A DNA stretch of 46,393 bases from an uncultured Muribaculaceae bacterium (GTDB lineage: Bacteria; Bacteroidota; Bacteroidia; Bacteroidales; Muribaculaceae). Made by a program: the position numbers and the translations under genes. Positions within the stretch are counted from its first letter, which is position 1. Each line of letters begins with the position of its first letter. The notes beneath the pieces are model-generated. The model made no database searches, was not told where the DNA came from, and saw nothing but the letters and a program-made list of their open reading frames with translations. Below, one piece after another: positions 34,297 to 43,921 of the stretch. The stretch lies in contig CAJTPZ010000013.1 in the NCBI GenBank assembly GCA_910578395.1, positions 1-46,393 of the forward strand, read 5' to 3'.

Positions 34297-35211
34297 CTAA
34301 TGCGATATCACATTCCGGCGCAGTCCCGAAAGTTTTGCACGTTTTATCGCACTTTTTCTAAAAACAGCAGAAAACCTCTCCTGATCCATTTCCACGATAT
34401 CCTGCCTGGATAAAGCGACTATCTCGTTGCGTGGAGCAAATTCAGATATAGTCGATACAAGAGGCTTTCTGTTCCACGGACACACCTCCTGGCATATATC
34501 ACATCCATATATCCTTTTCCCCAGATTCAACCCTTCGGGCAACCGCTCTTCACGTGATTCAATTGTCAGATACGACCGACAGCGGCGCGAGTCGATTGTT
34601 CCATCTCCATTGATAGACTTTCCGGGACACGCCACCTGACAACGACGGCATTCACCGCACGATTCTTTGTTCGGCCTATCCGGCTCAATCACAGCTGATG
34701 TAAGTATTTCTCCAAGCAAAACCCAGCTTCCGGCTTCCGGCACTATCAGAAGGCCGTTTAGCCCTCTGAACCCGATACCGGCGCGCACAGCCCAGTAACG
34801 TTCAAGCAAAGGTGCCGTGTCGACACACACGCGTGTCTCAGCTCCTGTGGTTTCCGAGATCCACTGCGCTACCTCACCAAGACGGCGGCGTATGACATCA
34901 TGATAATCATCTCCGAGAGCATATCTTGCGAAAACTACATCCGACTCTACCGTTGCGTCTGGATAAAAATATGAAAATGCAAAAGATATGACTGAACGGC
35001 ATCCCGGTAAAAGCCCCTCCGGATCCATGCGCAGATCAGTGTGACGCGCCATGTAATCCATTGAAGCATGACAGCCCGATTCAAGCCAGCAGACAAACTC
35101 TTCCTCTGCCGAAGCACCTACAGGCTCACATCTGGCAACCCCACACGCAACAGCACCCACACCATATGCACGTCGCTGCAGTTCATTTTTATCCAATGAT
35201 ACCGAACTCAT
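34297..35211 (-). CDS. queG: Epoxyqueuosine reductase
   Basis: 304-residue QueG, the cobalamin and two-[4Fe-4S] enzyme making queuosine in tRNA. Seen: CHASMDYMARHTDLR near the N-terminus, FARYALGDDYHDVI, VDTAPLLERYWAVRAGIGFRGLNG with the conserved Asp, and the two cluster motifs CGECRRCQVACPGKSI and CDICQEVCPWN. The start, ATG 35211, overlaps the end of the deacetylase gene by 23 bases; no later ATG preserves the domain. Convergent with the S41 gene. Confidence 0.95.
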   Translation of the reverse strand: MSSVSLDKNELQRRAYGVGAVACGVARCEPVGASAEEEFVCWLESGCHASMDYMARHTDLRMDPEGLLPGCRSVISFAFSYFYPDATVESDVVFARYALGDDYHDVIRRRLGEVAQWISETTGAETRVCVDTAPLLERYWAVRAGIGFRGLNGLLIVPEAGSWVLLGEILTSAVIEPDRPNKESCGECRRCQVACPGKSINGDGTIDSRRCRSYLTIESREERLPEGLNLGKRIYGCDICQEVCPWNRKPLVSTISEFAPRNEIVALSRQDIVEMDQERFSAVFRKSAIKRAKLSGLRRNVISH

Positions 35212-35806
35212 AGCCTTGCTGTTTCAACCAACGGATAGCCTCAGGAAGAGCTACGCGGAGATTGGGCCACGCTTTTAGAGAATCATGAAAAACTATGACC
35301 GATCCGTCACGGACAAATCTCTTTACATTCCTGATAACATCGTCTGGCGACAGACGACGGCTGTAATCACGTGTCACCACATCATACATCACAAGCCGGC
35401 TGTGCTTTTTCACACCACGTATCTGCCCCGGCTTCATCAGTCCGTGAGGAGGTCGGAACAACAAGCTTCCGGTTATCTCGCTTCCTCGCTCCACATTGTC
35501 GAGAAACGTAATACGATCTGTCTTCATCCCTTGTATATGCGACAACGAGTGATTTCCCACAGCATGGCCGCCACGCTTCACCTGCTCAAGGAGATCCGGA
35601 TTACGTAGCACATTTTCCCCAACCATGAAAAACGTCGCTTTCACTCCTTGTGTACGCAGGATTTCAAGCACCCATGGCGTGACACCCGGAATAGGGCCAT
35701 CGTCAAATGTAAGATAGACACACTTATGGTTTAGTCGCGGCATACGCCAAATGGCGCTGCCGAATAACCATCGGTAGAGTCGAGGAGGGCGTTCTATAAA
35801 ATGCAT
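35189..35806 (-). CDS. Polysaccharide deacetylase (NodB domain)
   Basis: 205-residue carbohydrate esterase 4 (NodB) protein. Motif 1 TFDDGP, motif 2 GNHSLSH, motif 3 RPPHG, and the late VFHDS motif are in order, giving the metal-binding Asp-His-His set. It has no signal peptide; the start MHFIERPPRLYRWLFGSAIW resembles other Bacteroidota members that begin with a short amphipathic segment. The substrate is probably an N-acetylated glycan at the inner membrane or in the periplasm, but not known. Its ATG directly follows the DUF2723 stop codon (TAAATG), and it overlaps queG by 23 bases. Confidence 0.9.
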   Translation of the reverse strand: MHFIERPPRLYRWLFGSAIWRMPRLNHKCVYLTFDDGPIPGVTPWVLEILRTQGVKATFFMVGENVLRNPDLLEQVKRGGHAVGNHSLSHIQGMKTDRITFLDNVERGSEITGSLLFRPPHGLMKPGQIRGVKKHSRLVMYDVVTRDYSRRLSPDDVIRNVKRFVRDGSVIVFHDSLKAWPNLRVALPEAIRWLKQQGYEFGIIG

Positions 35807-38800
35807 TTACTTTGCGGCTTCAGCCTGCGTACCGGAGGACGCCTTTGCATTCTCCAGTACGCTGCTGATGTCTATTCCGAGACGGTCAAGGCTCTCTCCA
35901 AGAGCATTTATATCGCCTCCGGCATCATAGTAAGTGTTTATAAGCGAAACTGTATAGTTGGTAGCAAAGCGGTCGGCACGGCTAAGCATATTGTAAAGGC
36001 CGCGGCGGCGCAGATCCCGGAAATAGGGCTCATAAGAGGCCCATCGCAGAATCTCATCATGAAGTATTCCTGTTCCCTTATCTATCAGCTCCTTATTATT
36101 TGCCTGCTCACCGAGACGGGTATACAGGTCTCCGATCTGCTGGCCAACCTGTATGGCATAGGGAGCAAAACGGTAAGGCAGCTTCTCCTGCATGAGATCA
36201 AGAATCTCCGTAGACTTTGCGAAACGGTCAGCGGCAAAAACGGCCGGATCCTCGTCAACCGACTCACGGTCTATCGCAAGAGCCTCCACACCCTCATTAT
36301 AAAGAGCGGTTGCAAGGTCAAGCATTGCCGAGCGATGGGTTGTCACCATGCGGCGGACAGTCTCGTCAAGATAGACAGTTTCGTCATCTCCGATTTCATC
36401 GAGACCTCCCCAGCGGAATTTCTCCGTGACATTACGATACATCTTGTCTGTATTGACATTAGCGTCATAACCGTTGGTCTGTGAAAATATCGGATTTACC
36501 TGATAAGCGAGACCGGTGCTGCGCAGATTGGATTCCAGCCCCAGATAATAGCTTGTCGGAACAGTCGACGCAAAGTAAACCGGACGGTTCCAACCATTTG
36601 CGGCGCTTGTTGCTATCATGTCCAGCGAAATAGCATTGGAAAGTGTCATGCGGTTACCCGGAAGCTCCGTCATGATATACGGATCAGCGATTTCCTTTTC
36701 CGAAGGTTCTATAACTCCGGATTCCACCGATGCCTCGACGTCGACAGGTATATAAACCTTCTTTGACGGGAATTCAGGAGTTTTGGAGTTCGATCCGTAT
36801 AGACTCCTGAGTGCATCAAGCGCCGGCATTCCGTTTTCAGGTGACTGCTCTGCAAAGGCTGAGATCTGCAGACGGTCATAGGCATAATCCGTCGGCTTTG
36901 CAAGCATATCGATACCGGGCGCATTATAAGTCGGCATACGCATCGCGTTGACATACCAGTCGGTAGTCAGATACGACAGATTCACAACCCGCACATCAGT
37001 GCGGAATCCTTCGACCTCCTGAGCATACCATAACGGGAATGTATCATTGTCTCCGTTGGTAAAGATGATCGCATTCTCGTCAAGGCTCGACAGATAGTTC
37101 ATACCATAGTCTCGGGTTGTGAAACGTCCCGACCGGTCATGGTCATCCCACGTCTGCGACACCACCTGCAAAGGCACAATCAAACCTATCACAAGAGCGA
37201 TACAAGCGGCCACAAGCGGTTTGCGGCCGCGATCGCCTGCTGCATTCTTCCGGCTTGACATAGCATGTGATATCATGCTGTAGATAGCGGCCACACCCAT
37301 GCCTACCCATATAGCATAGGCATAGAACGATCCGGCAAACGCATAGTCTCGCTCACGCGGCTGCATAGGCGGCTGATTCAGATAAAGCACGATAGCCACA
37401 CCGGTCATGAAGAACAGGAAGAAGACGATCCAGAACTGTTCGATGCCACGCTTGCTGTAGAATGCCTGCCAGCAGAGACCGATCAGACCCATTATAAGCG
37501 GAATCATATAGAACACATTATGTCCTTTGTTTCCCTCCGACTGATCATAAGGAAGCAGATCCTGATCGCCCAGACGGCGATTATCTATAACTGAGAATCC
37601 CGAAATCCAGTTACCGCGGTTAGGTTCTCCCTGCCCTTGTATATCATTCTGTCGGCCGGCGAAATTCCACATGAAATATCGCCAGTACATGTAATTCAGC
37701 TGATAGTTGATGAAATAACGCAGATTCTGGATCTGTGTAGGTTTTTGGGCTGTGGTCGTGTAAGGTGAGCCATATTGCATAACAGGACTGCCGTCCTTGT
37801 AAAGTACATTCTCAACCTGTACATAAGGAAGATCATCCTCTTCGGCGCCGATCCATTCAAGATATCCCTGAGGATGTCCGGGCGACGAGCTGTACATGCG
37901 CGGGAACAACATTTTCGGCTCCCAGTTATATGAAATCTTCTCTCCAGTAGCCACATAGCGGTCGGCGATATCAGTAGAGTCCGACACAGCCTTACTGTAA
38001 AGCGTCTTGCCGTGAGTTACTTTCGGCGTGAAGTATCCGGCCTCGTCCATTTCATAGACGATCTCCGACTTGAACGACTGACCATAGAAAAGCGGATTCT
38101 CACCATACTGCTCACGGTTCAGATAGCTTCCAAGATTAAACACATTGTCAGGAGCAGTCTGATTCATCGGAGGATTGGCAGAACTACGTATAAGAAGCAG
38201 TGCATAAGAGGAGTAGCCTACAAACATCACCAGCACACTCAACGCCGCAAGGCCAAGTATCCTTATCGGAAGCCTTGGCGCTTTCCACAGATATATGGCA
38301 AGTGCCGAGGTGATTATTATCGGAATCCATAGAGATTCTCCGATAAAGGGAATACCCGAAAGAAGCACTGCAAGAAGAAACGACCAGCGTATGCTGCGCA
38401 CGTCAGTACCCTTGTAGAGCGAGTATATGCACCAGATGAGTGCGGCGACAAGCAGAACGGCGTATATCAGCACGCCGAAATTAAACGGCATGTGAACCGT
38501 ATTGACAAAGAACAGCTCGAAATACTGTGCTATCTCGATAAATCCGGGCACAAGTCCGTAAAGTATCAAAGCCACGACAACAGCCGAAAGCCCAAGCGTG
38601 ACAAGGGATCCTTTAGCTGTCGTGTTCTTGAATTTACGGTAATATATCACAAGCGCTATCGCCGGTATACACAAAAGATTGAGCAGATGCACAGCGATCG
38701 AAATACCGATCACATACGCAATAAGCACAAGATATCGGTCGCTGTATGGCAGATCGGCACGGTTTTCCCATTTCAGAATCAGCCACACGACAAGGGCGGT

Positions 38801-39265
38801 ACAGAACGATGAAAACGCATAGACCTCACCCTCGACAGCCGAGAACCAGAACGTATCGCTCCATGTATACATCAGTGCTCCGCAAAGACCCGATCCGAAA
38901 ATAGCTATCATTTTTGGCAGCGACACATCAGTAGCGTCATCAGCGACGATAAGCCGCTTCACAAAATGGGTTATCGTCCAGAACATCAGCAATATTGTGC
39001 CGGCGCTGAGAAGAGCCGACATAGAGTTCACAGCCAATGCCACTTTTGTCACATCCCCGCCGGCAAAGTTTGCAAAAAAACGTCCAGCGAGCATAAATAT
39101 CGGATTGCCCGGCGGGTGACCTACTTCAAGTTTAAATGCCTGTAATATAAACTCCGGACAGTCCCAGAAACTGGCTGTTGGCTCCACTGTAAGCAGATAT
39201 GTGACAGCTGCGATTGCAAAGCATAGCCAACCGAGAGTGTCGTTAATGATGTTGTAGCGACGCAT
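35807..39265 (-). CDS. Large DUF2723 membrane protein (GT117/TMEM260-like)
   Basis: 1152-residue polytopic membrane protein. The N-terminal DUF2723 region (about 1-400) has many hydrophobic helices, an early acidic site ASFWDCPEFILQAFKLEVGHPPG, and GLCGALMYTWSDTFWFSAVEGEVYAFSS, all family signatures. A second membrane group is near 520-650, then a long soluble part with EGFRTDVRVVNLSYLTTDWY and a helical TPR-like end. DUF2723 is the domain of human TMEM260, reported as a protein O-mannosyltransferase (GT117); bacterial members are inferred to be lipid-linked glycosyltransferases. Start ATG 39265; the open frame continues to a TTG at 39286. TACCTTTG at 39304-39311 may be its promoter. Confidence 0.9.
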   Translation of the reverse strand: MRRYNIINDTLGWLCFAIAAVTYLLTVEPTASFWDCPEFILQAFKLEVGHPPGNPIFMLAGRFFANFAGGDVTKVALAVNSMSALLSAGTILLMFWTITHFVKRLIVADDATDVSLPKMIAIFGSGLCGALMYTWSDTFWFSAVEGEVYAFSSFCTALVVWLILKWENRADLPYSDRYLVLIAYVIGISIAVHLLNLLCIPAIALVIYYRKFKNTTAKGSLVTLGLSAVVVALILYGLVPGFIEIAQYFELFFVNTVHMPFNFGVLIYAVLLVAALIWCIYSLYKGTDVRSIRWSFLLAVLLSGIPFIGESLWIPIIITSALAIYLWKAPRLPIRILGLAALSVLVMFVGYSSYALLLIRSSANPPMNQTAPDNVFNLGSYLNREQYGENPLFYGQSFKSEIVYEMDEAGYFTPKVTHGKTLYSKAVSDSTDIADRYVATGEKISYNWEPKMLFPRMYSSSPGHPQGYLEWIGAEEDDLPYVQVENVLYKDGSPVMQYGSPYTTTAQKPTQIQNLRYFINYQLNYMYWRYFMWNFAGRQNDIQGQGEPNRGNWISGFSVIDNRRLGDQDLLPYDQSEGNKGHNVFYMIPLIMGLIGLCWQAFYSKRGIEQFWIVFFLFFMTGVAIVLYLNQPPMQPRERDYAFAGSFYAYAIWVGMGVAAIYSMISHAMSSRKNAAGDRGRKPLVAACIALVIGLIVPLQVVSQTWDDHDRSGRFTTRDYGMNYLSSLDENAIIFTNGDNDTFPLWYAQEVEGFRTDVRVVNLSYLTTDWYVNAMRMPTYNAPGIDMLAKPTDYAYDRLQISAFAEQSPENGMPALDALRSLYGSNSKTPEFPSKKVYIPVDVEASVESGVIEPSEKEIADPYIMTELPGNRMTLSNAISLDMIATSAANGWNRPVYFASTVPTSYYLGLESNLRSTGLAYQVNPIFSQTNGYDANVNTDKMYRNVTEKFRWGGLDEIGDDETVYLDETVRRMVTTHRSAMLDLATALYNEGVEALAIDRESVDEDPAVFAADRFAKSTEILDLMQEKLPYRFAPYAIQVGQQIGDLYTRLGEQANNKELIDKGTGILHDEILRWASYEPYFRDLRRRGLYNMLSRADRFATNYTVSLINTYYDAGGDINALGESLDRLGIDISSVLENAKASSGTQAEAAK

Positions 39266-39303
39266 ATTGCGGTTTTCTTTGTTCAAAAAACATTAATGTG
39301 CCG

Positions 39304-39311
39304 CAAAGGTA
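39304..39311 (-). promoter_or_regulatory. Putative -7 box for the DUF2723 gene
   Basis: TACCTTTG on the minus strand, an exact TAnnTTTG match, about 38 bases before the ATG at 39265. The -33 region is not convincing. It lies back to back with the GH127 promoter. Confidence 0.45.
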
Positions 39312-39357
39312 CTGTTTTTATTCCTATCGAGAGTAAGGAGGTATAGTGAAAAAATAT

Positions 39358-39365
39358 TAGATTTG
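39358..39365 (+). promoter_or_regulatory. Putative -7 box for the GH127-GH92 genes
   Basis: TAGATTTG, an exact TAnnTTTG match, on the plus strand, with about 50 bases of leader before the ATG at 39420. No clear TTTG is found 19-21 bases upstream. Confidence 0.4.
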
Positions 39366-39419
39366 CATAATTTATAACCGATCATAACTCTACATTCATT
39401 TCTCATAACCACATAATCA

Positions 39420-41462
39420 ATGTTTAGCAGAATACTGGCGACTGCATTTGCATCGATAGCCGTTGCGGGGGTATGCTGTTTCGGACAGGATAAAACCGTA
39501 GGCGCGTCTCTATACCTTGCCAACCGCGCCCCTCTGGTCGAAAAACGCTATATGGAGCTTCCAGTCGGCAACGTAAAACCCGAAGGATGGCTTAAAGACC
39601 AGATGCAGAGAATGGCCGACGGAATGACAGGTCATCTCGACGAACTTTATCCGTCGGTAATGGGATCACGCAACGGATGGCTCGGCGGCGACGGCGATGT
39701 GTGGGAGAGAGGTCCCTACTGGATTGACGGCTTGTTGCCACTTGCCTATATGCTTGACGACAAAAAGCTGAAAGACAAAGTGCAGCCCTGGATTGAATGG
39801 ACATTGAAAAGCCAGAAACCCGACGGTTATTTCGGTCCCGACACCGACCGGCCCTATGAACCTGGACTGCAAAGAGACAACGCTCACGACTGGTGGCCGA
39901 AAATGGTTGTACTCAAAGTGCTTCAGCAATATTACGACGCAACCGGCGACAAGAGGGTAATCCCTTTCATGACCAAATATTTCCGCTATCAGCTTGAACA
40001 TCTTAAAGAGACGCCACTCGGTCACTGGACATTCTGGGGCCAGCAGCGTGGTGGCGACAATCTGCTGATAGTGTATTGGCTCTACAACATTACCGGCGAT
40101 ACATTCCTGCTCGAACTCGGCGACCTGCTAAACGGGCAGACTGAGGACTGGACAGAAAAATTCCTCGATCACACGATGATGAACAGTTTGTTCAGCGTCC
40201 ACTGCGTCAATCTTGCCCAAGGCCTGAAACAACCCGTAGTCCGCTATCAGGCCACTGGCGACAGTCGCCATATCAAGTCGATCGACGCTATGGAAAGTGA
40301 TCTGCGCCGCTACCACGGATGGCCGACAGGACTATTCGGCGGCGACGAGCTTCTGCATACGGGCAATCCGACACAGGGATCCGAACTTTGCACTGCCGTC
40401 GAGATGATGTATTCGCTCGAGAAGATGATAGAAATCACGGGACGCACCGACTGGGCCGACTGGCTTGAGCGCGTGGCATATAACGCCCTGCCTACTCAGA
40501 CAACCGATAATTTCGACGCTCGGCAATACTACCAGCAGCTCAATCAGGTCATGGTCACCATGGGCGAGCGGAATTTCGTGTCTCCACATGAAGGCACCGA
40601 CATAGTGTTTGGAGTCCTCACAGGTTATCCTTGCTGCACATCCAACCTTCATCAGGGGTGGCCTAAATTCACACGCGACCTGTGGTTCGCCACATCCGGC
40701 CGAGGGCTGGCGGCGCTTTACTACGCTCCTTCCACTGTCACGGCCAAAGTCGCCGACGGCATTGAGGTCCGCATCGACGAATCCACAGTATATCCATTTG
40801 AAAGCACCGTGAGATTCGACATATCCTTTCCCGACAAAAAAGTGAAATCCGCCACATTTCCGCTTGAGATGCGCGTACCCGGATGGTGCAGACAGGCCTC
40901 TGTGAAAGTCAATGGCGAGACAATAAGTCAGGAGACCGCCGGAAAGATCATTACAATCAACCGCGAATGGAAATCGGGCGATCACGTGGAGCTCGACATG
41001 CCTATGCATCTATCCGTATCAAGATGGTATGAAAATTCTGCCGTCATCGAGCGCGGACCACTTATCTATGCCCTGAAAATGGGAGAAAAGTGGAGAAAAG
41101 TCAGCAATGACGAGCGTGTACGCGGTATCCACGGCGACTTCTACTACGAAGTACACCCCTCTACACCCTGGAACTATTGTCTCATCGAGTCCGATCTCCG
41201 CCCCAACGATCTGCAAAACACATTCAAGGTCGTAGAGAAAGGCATGGATGGATATCCGTGGAATGTCGAGAACGCCCCTGTCGAGATCCACACCAAAGCG
41301 CGGCGTATGCCACAGTGGCAACTCTACAATGAATCGGCCGGCCCGCTACCTTACAGCACTCAGGATCCGGCTGAACTTGCTTCGGAAGTTGAGGACATAG
41401 TGCTTATTCCTTATGGGTGCACAACACTTCGCATCACCGAATTCCCAGTTTCGAGAAAATAA
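39420..41462 (+). CDS. GH127-type glycoside hydrolase (DUF1680)
   Basis: 680-residue exported enzyme (signal peptide MFSRILATAFASIAVAGVCC) of the DUF1680/GH127 group, whose known members are beta-L-arabinofuranosidases. An alpha/alpha barrel fills most of the protein. The cysteine-zinc active site is intact: Glu322-x-Cys324 (GSELCTAVE) and Cys405-Cys406 (GYPCCTSNLHQGWPKF), spaced like Glu338, Cys340, Cys417 and Cys418 of HypBA1; Glu310 is a candidate acid/base. C-terminal beta domains follow (VNGETISQ, MHLSVSRWYENSAV). A GH92 gene lies 31 bases downstream, so they are probably expressed together. Exact linkage specificity, and GH146-type alternatives, are open. Confidence 0.88.
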   Translation: MFSRILATAFASIAVAGVCCFGQDKTVGASLYLANRAPLVEKRYMELPVGNVKPEGWLKDQMQRMADGMTGHLDELYPSVMGSRNGWLGGDGDVWERGPYWIDGLLPLAYMLDDKKLKDKVQPWIEWTLKSQKPDGYFGPDTDRPYEPGLQRDNAHDWWPKMVVLKVLQQYYDATGDKRVIPFMTKYFRYQLEHLKETPLGHWTFWGQQRGGDNLLIVYWLYNITGDTFLLELGDLLNGQTEDWTEKFLDHTMMNSLFSVHCVNLAQGLKQPVVRYQATGDSRHIKSIDAMESDLRRYHGWPTGLFGGDELLHTGNPTQGSELCTAVEMMYSLEKMIEITGRTDWADWLERVAYNALPTQTTDNFDARQYYQQLNQVMVTMGERNFVSPHEGTDIVFGVLTGYPCCTSNLHQGWPKFTRDLWFATSGRGLAALYYAPSTVTAKVADGIEVRIDESTVYPFESTVRFDISFPDKKVKSATFPLEMRVPGWCRQASVKVNGETISQETAGKIITINREWKSGDHVELDMPMHLSVSRWYENSAVIERGPLIYALKMGEKWRKVSNDERVRGIHGDFYYEVHPSTPWNYCLIESDLRPNDLQNTFKVVEKGMDGYPWNVENAPVEIHTKARRMPQWQLYNESAGPLPYSTQDPAELASEVEDIVLIPYGCTTLRITEFPVSRK

Positions 41463-41493
41463 TTATAACCAAATTCATTTATATAACGCAATC

Positions 41494-43845
41494 ATGATAT
41501 CACCCTGTAAAATAGGTGCGGCTGTCGTTGCGGCGGCAATGTCATTTGGCATCAGTGCTTATGCCTCGACACCCGACAATGCGGCCTACGTAAACCCTAT
41601 CATCGGAACAAATGGCATGGGACACACATTCCCCGGAGCTTGCGCTCCGTTCGGAATTGTACAGTTGAGCCCCGACACTGAGAACGTTCCACACAACATC
41701 AACGGCAAATACCAGCCCGGAGCCTATGAATATTGCGCGGGCTATCAGCACCGCGACTCCACAATCCTCGGTTTCAGCCACACTCATCTGAGCGGAACCG
41801 GACACAGCGACCTCGGAGATATACTCATCATGCCTGCGACAGGCAAGCACCTGCTCCTCCCCGGCGAAGCGTCCGACACATCCAAGGGCTATCGCTCACG
41901 CTTCAGCCATGACACTGAAGTGACCCGTCCCGGCTACTATGCCGTGACACTCGATGATTACGGAATCCGCGCCGAGCTTTCCGCCACACAGCGCGTTGGC
42001 GCACACCGCTACACCTATCCGCAGAATGTCGACTCCGGACACATTGTCCTCGATATGGATCATGGCATCTACAACTATGACGGCAAAACACTGTGGACCT
42101 ACATGCGCGTGGAAAACGACTCCACAATCACAGGCTACCGCATCACCAACGGCTGGGCACGGACCAACTACACATTCTTTGCCATTGAGTTCTCCGAGCC
42201 GATCACAAACTATGGTTTCATCGACAAGGAGAAGCCCAAATACAACGGTTTCTGGGGCAAATTCGACCAACATCACAACTTTCCGGAAATAGCCGGCCGA
42301 AAAGTCGTGGCATACTTCGACTTCGACCTTCCCAAATCAAAACAGGTAGAGATTAAAGTCGGACTCTCAGGCGTAAGCACCGAAGGGGCACTCAAAAACC
42401 TCCGTGCCGAAACCGGTGGCAAAAACTTCGACGAGATCCTTGCTCAGACAACCGACGACTGGAACAAAAGCCTCGACATAATTGAAGCCGAAGGTACACC
42501 CGACCAGCTCGCCATGCTCTACACTTCATTCTACCACACGATGATCAACCCGTCGGTCTACATTGATGTCGACGGAAAATACCGCGGGCTTGACCACAAC
42601 ATACATCAGGCCGACGGATTCACCAACTACACCGTATTCTCAATTTGGGATACATTCCGCGCCGAACACCCGCTCATGAACGTGATCTTCCCCGACAAAG
42701 GCGCCGACATGGCCAAATCAATGATGGCCCACTATGAGCAGAGCGTACACAAAGCGCTCCCCGTATGGTCGCATATGGCCAACGAGAACTGGTGTATGGC
42801 AGGATACCATGCTGTGTCAGTGCTCGCCGACGCCTACACCAAGGACGGCAATATCGATCCCAAAGTTGCTCTTGAAGCAATGAACAGCTCCGCGACCATA
42901 CCCTATTACACCAATATCCCCGAGTACATGAAACTCGGTTACGTCCCCTACGACAAAAACGGTAGCGCGGTATCGATTACACTTGAGTATGCCTACGACG
43001 ACTGGTGTATCTACAATACAGCTAAACAGGCAGGTGACAAAAAACTCGCCGATGCCTACAGGAAGCGCGCGATGAACTATAAAAACGTCTTTGACCCCAC
43101 ACTCGGATTCTCTCGCCCCAAAATGTCCGACGGCACCTGGAAAGCTCCATTCAGCCTCCTGAACACCCATAACGAAGGATTCCTTGAAGGCAACTCCTGG
43201 AATTATTCCTTCTTCGTTCCCCACGATGTAAAAGGACTTATCGACGAAATGGGTGGCGACAAAAAATTCGTACAGAATCTCGACTCGCTATTTATAATGG
43301 AGTTCCCCGAAAAGTACTACGCCCACACCGAGGATGTTACAAAAGAAGGATTGATCGGATGCTACGTGCACGGCAACGAGCCCAGCCACCACATACCCTA
43401 CCTCTACGCCTGGTCAAGCCAGCCCTGGAAGACTCAGTACTGGGTACGTGAAATCATGAACCGCATGTACCGCAACAACATCGACGGCCTTTGTGGAAAC
43501 GACGACTGCGGTCAGATGTCTGCATGGTACATCTTCACCGCACTGGGCTTCTATCCCGTATGTCCCGGCACTGACCAATACATTCTTGGAGCGCCATATC
43601 TTCCCTATGCCAAACTGACACTCGGCAACGGCAAGACTCTTGAAATCAAAGCTCCCAAGGTAAGCGACAAAAATCGTTACGTCAAAAGTGTAAAACTCAA
43701 CGGTCAGAAATTCGACAAAACCTACCTCACCCACGACCAGCTCATGGGCGGTGGTGTTCTTGAGTTTGAAATGGCGTCGACGCCCAACAAAAAACGCGGC
43801 ATAGCGGCTGACACCAAGCCCTATTCTCTGTCTACCGAAAAATAA
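41494..43845 (+). CDS. GH92 alpha-mannosidase
   Basis: 783-residue exported calcium-dependent alpha-mannosidase of family GH92. Signal peptide MISPCKIGAAVVAAAMSFGI, then the beta-sandwich start YVNPIIGTNGMGHTFPGA and FGIVQLSPDT. The catalytic (alpha/alpha)6 domain contains FSIWDTFRAEHPL, CYVHGNEPSHHIPYLYAW with the general acid Glu, and GLCGNDDCGQMSAWYIFTALG with the two Asp of the base site, then FYPVCPGTDQYILG. Start ATG 41494 (an open frame upstream is inside the GH127 gene). It likely trims host or fungal mannose-rich N-glycans in the periplasm. Linkage preference cannot be told from sequence. A strong hairpin terminator follows. Confidence 0.95.
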   Translation: MISPCKIGAAVVAAAMSFGISAYASTPDNAAYVNPIIGTNGMGHTFPGACAPFGIVQLSPDTENVPHNINGKYQPGAYEYCAGYQHRDSTILGFSHTHLSGTGHSDLGDILIMPATGKHLLLPGEASDTSKGYRSRFSHDTEVTRPGYYAVTLDDYGIRAELSATQRVGAHRYTYPQNVDSGHIVLDMDHGIYNYDGKTLWTYMRVENDSTITGYRITNGWARTNYTFFAIEFSEPITNYGFIDKEKPKYNGFWGKFDQHHNFPEIAGRKVVAYFDFDLPKSKQVEIKVGLSGVSTEGALKNLRAETGGKNFDEILAQTTDDWNKSLDIIEAEGTPDQLAMLYTSFYHTMINPSVYIDVDGKYRGLDHNIHQADGFTNYTVFSIWDTFRAEHPLMNVIFPDKGADMAKSMMAHYEQSVHKALPVWSHMANENWCMAGYHAVSVLADAYTKDGNIDPKVALEAMNSSATIPYYTNIPEYMKLGYVPYDKNGSAVSITLEYAYDDWCIYNTAKQAGDKKLADAYRKRAMNYKNVFDPTLGFSRPKMSDGTWKAPFSLLNTHNEGFLEGNSWNYSFFVPHDVKGLIDEMGGDKKFVQNLDSLFIMEFPEKYYAHTEDVTKEGLIGCYVHGNEPSHHIPYLYAWSSQPWKTQYWVREIMNRMYRNNIDGLCGNDDCGQMSAWYIFTALGFYPVCPGTDQYILGAPYLPYAKLTLGNGKTLEIKAPKVSDKNRYVKSVKLNGQKFDKTYLTHDQLMGGGVLEFEMASTPNKKRGIAADTKPYSLSTEK

Positions 43846-43868
43846 TCGTTCCGAACAATGAATAACAG

Positions 43869-43916
43869 GGGTCGGTTATATGTGGTGTAAAACATATAAC
43901 CGACCCGTTCTTTTCC
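43869..43916 (+). terminator. Terminator after GH92
   Basis: A perfect 14-bp inverted repeat, gggtcggttatatg (43869-43882) and catataaccgaccc (43893-43906), with a 10-base loop, followed by gttcttttcc. It ends 16 bases before the msrA ATG, so it would separate GH92 from msrA or lower msrA expression. Confidence 0.8.
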
Positions 43917-43921
43917 ATGAT

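Noticed and set aside
36709..36954. Short minus-strand frame inside the DUF2723 gene
   Set aside because: It is out of frame within a continuous large gene, with no sign of a frameshift.
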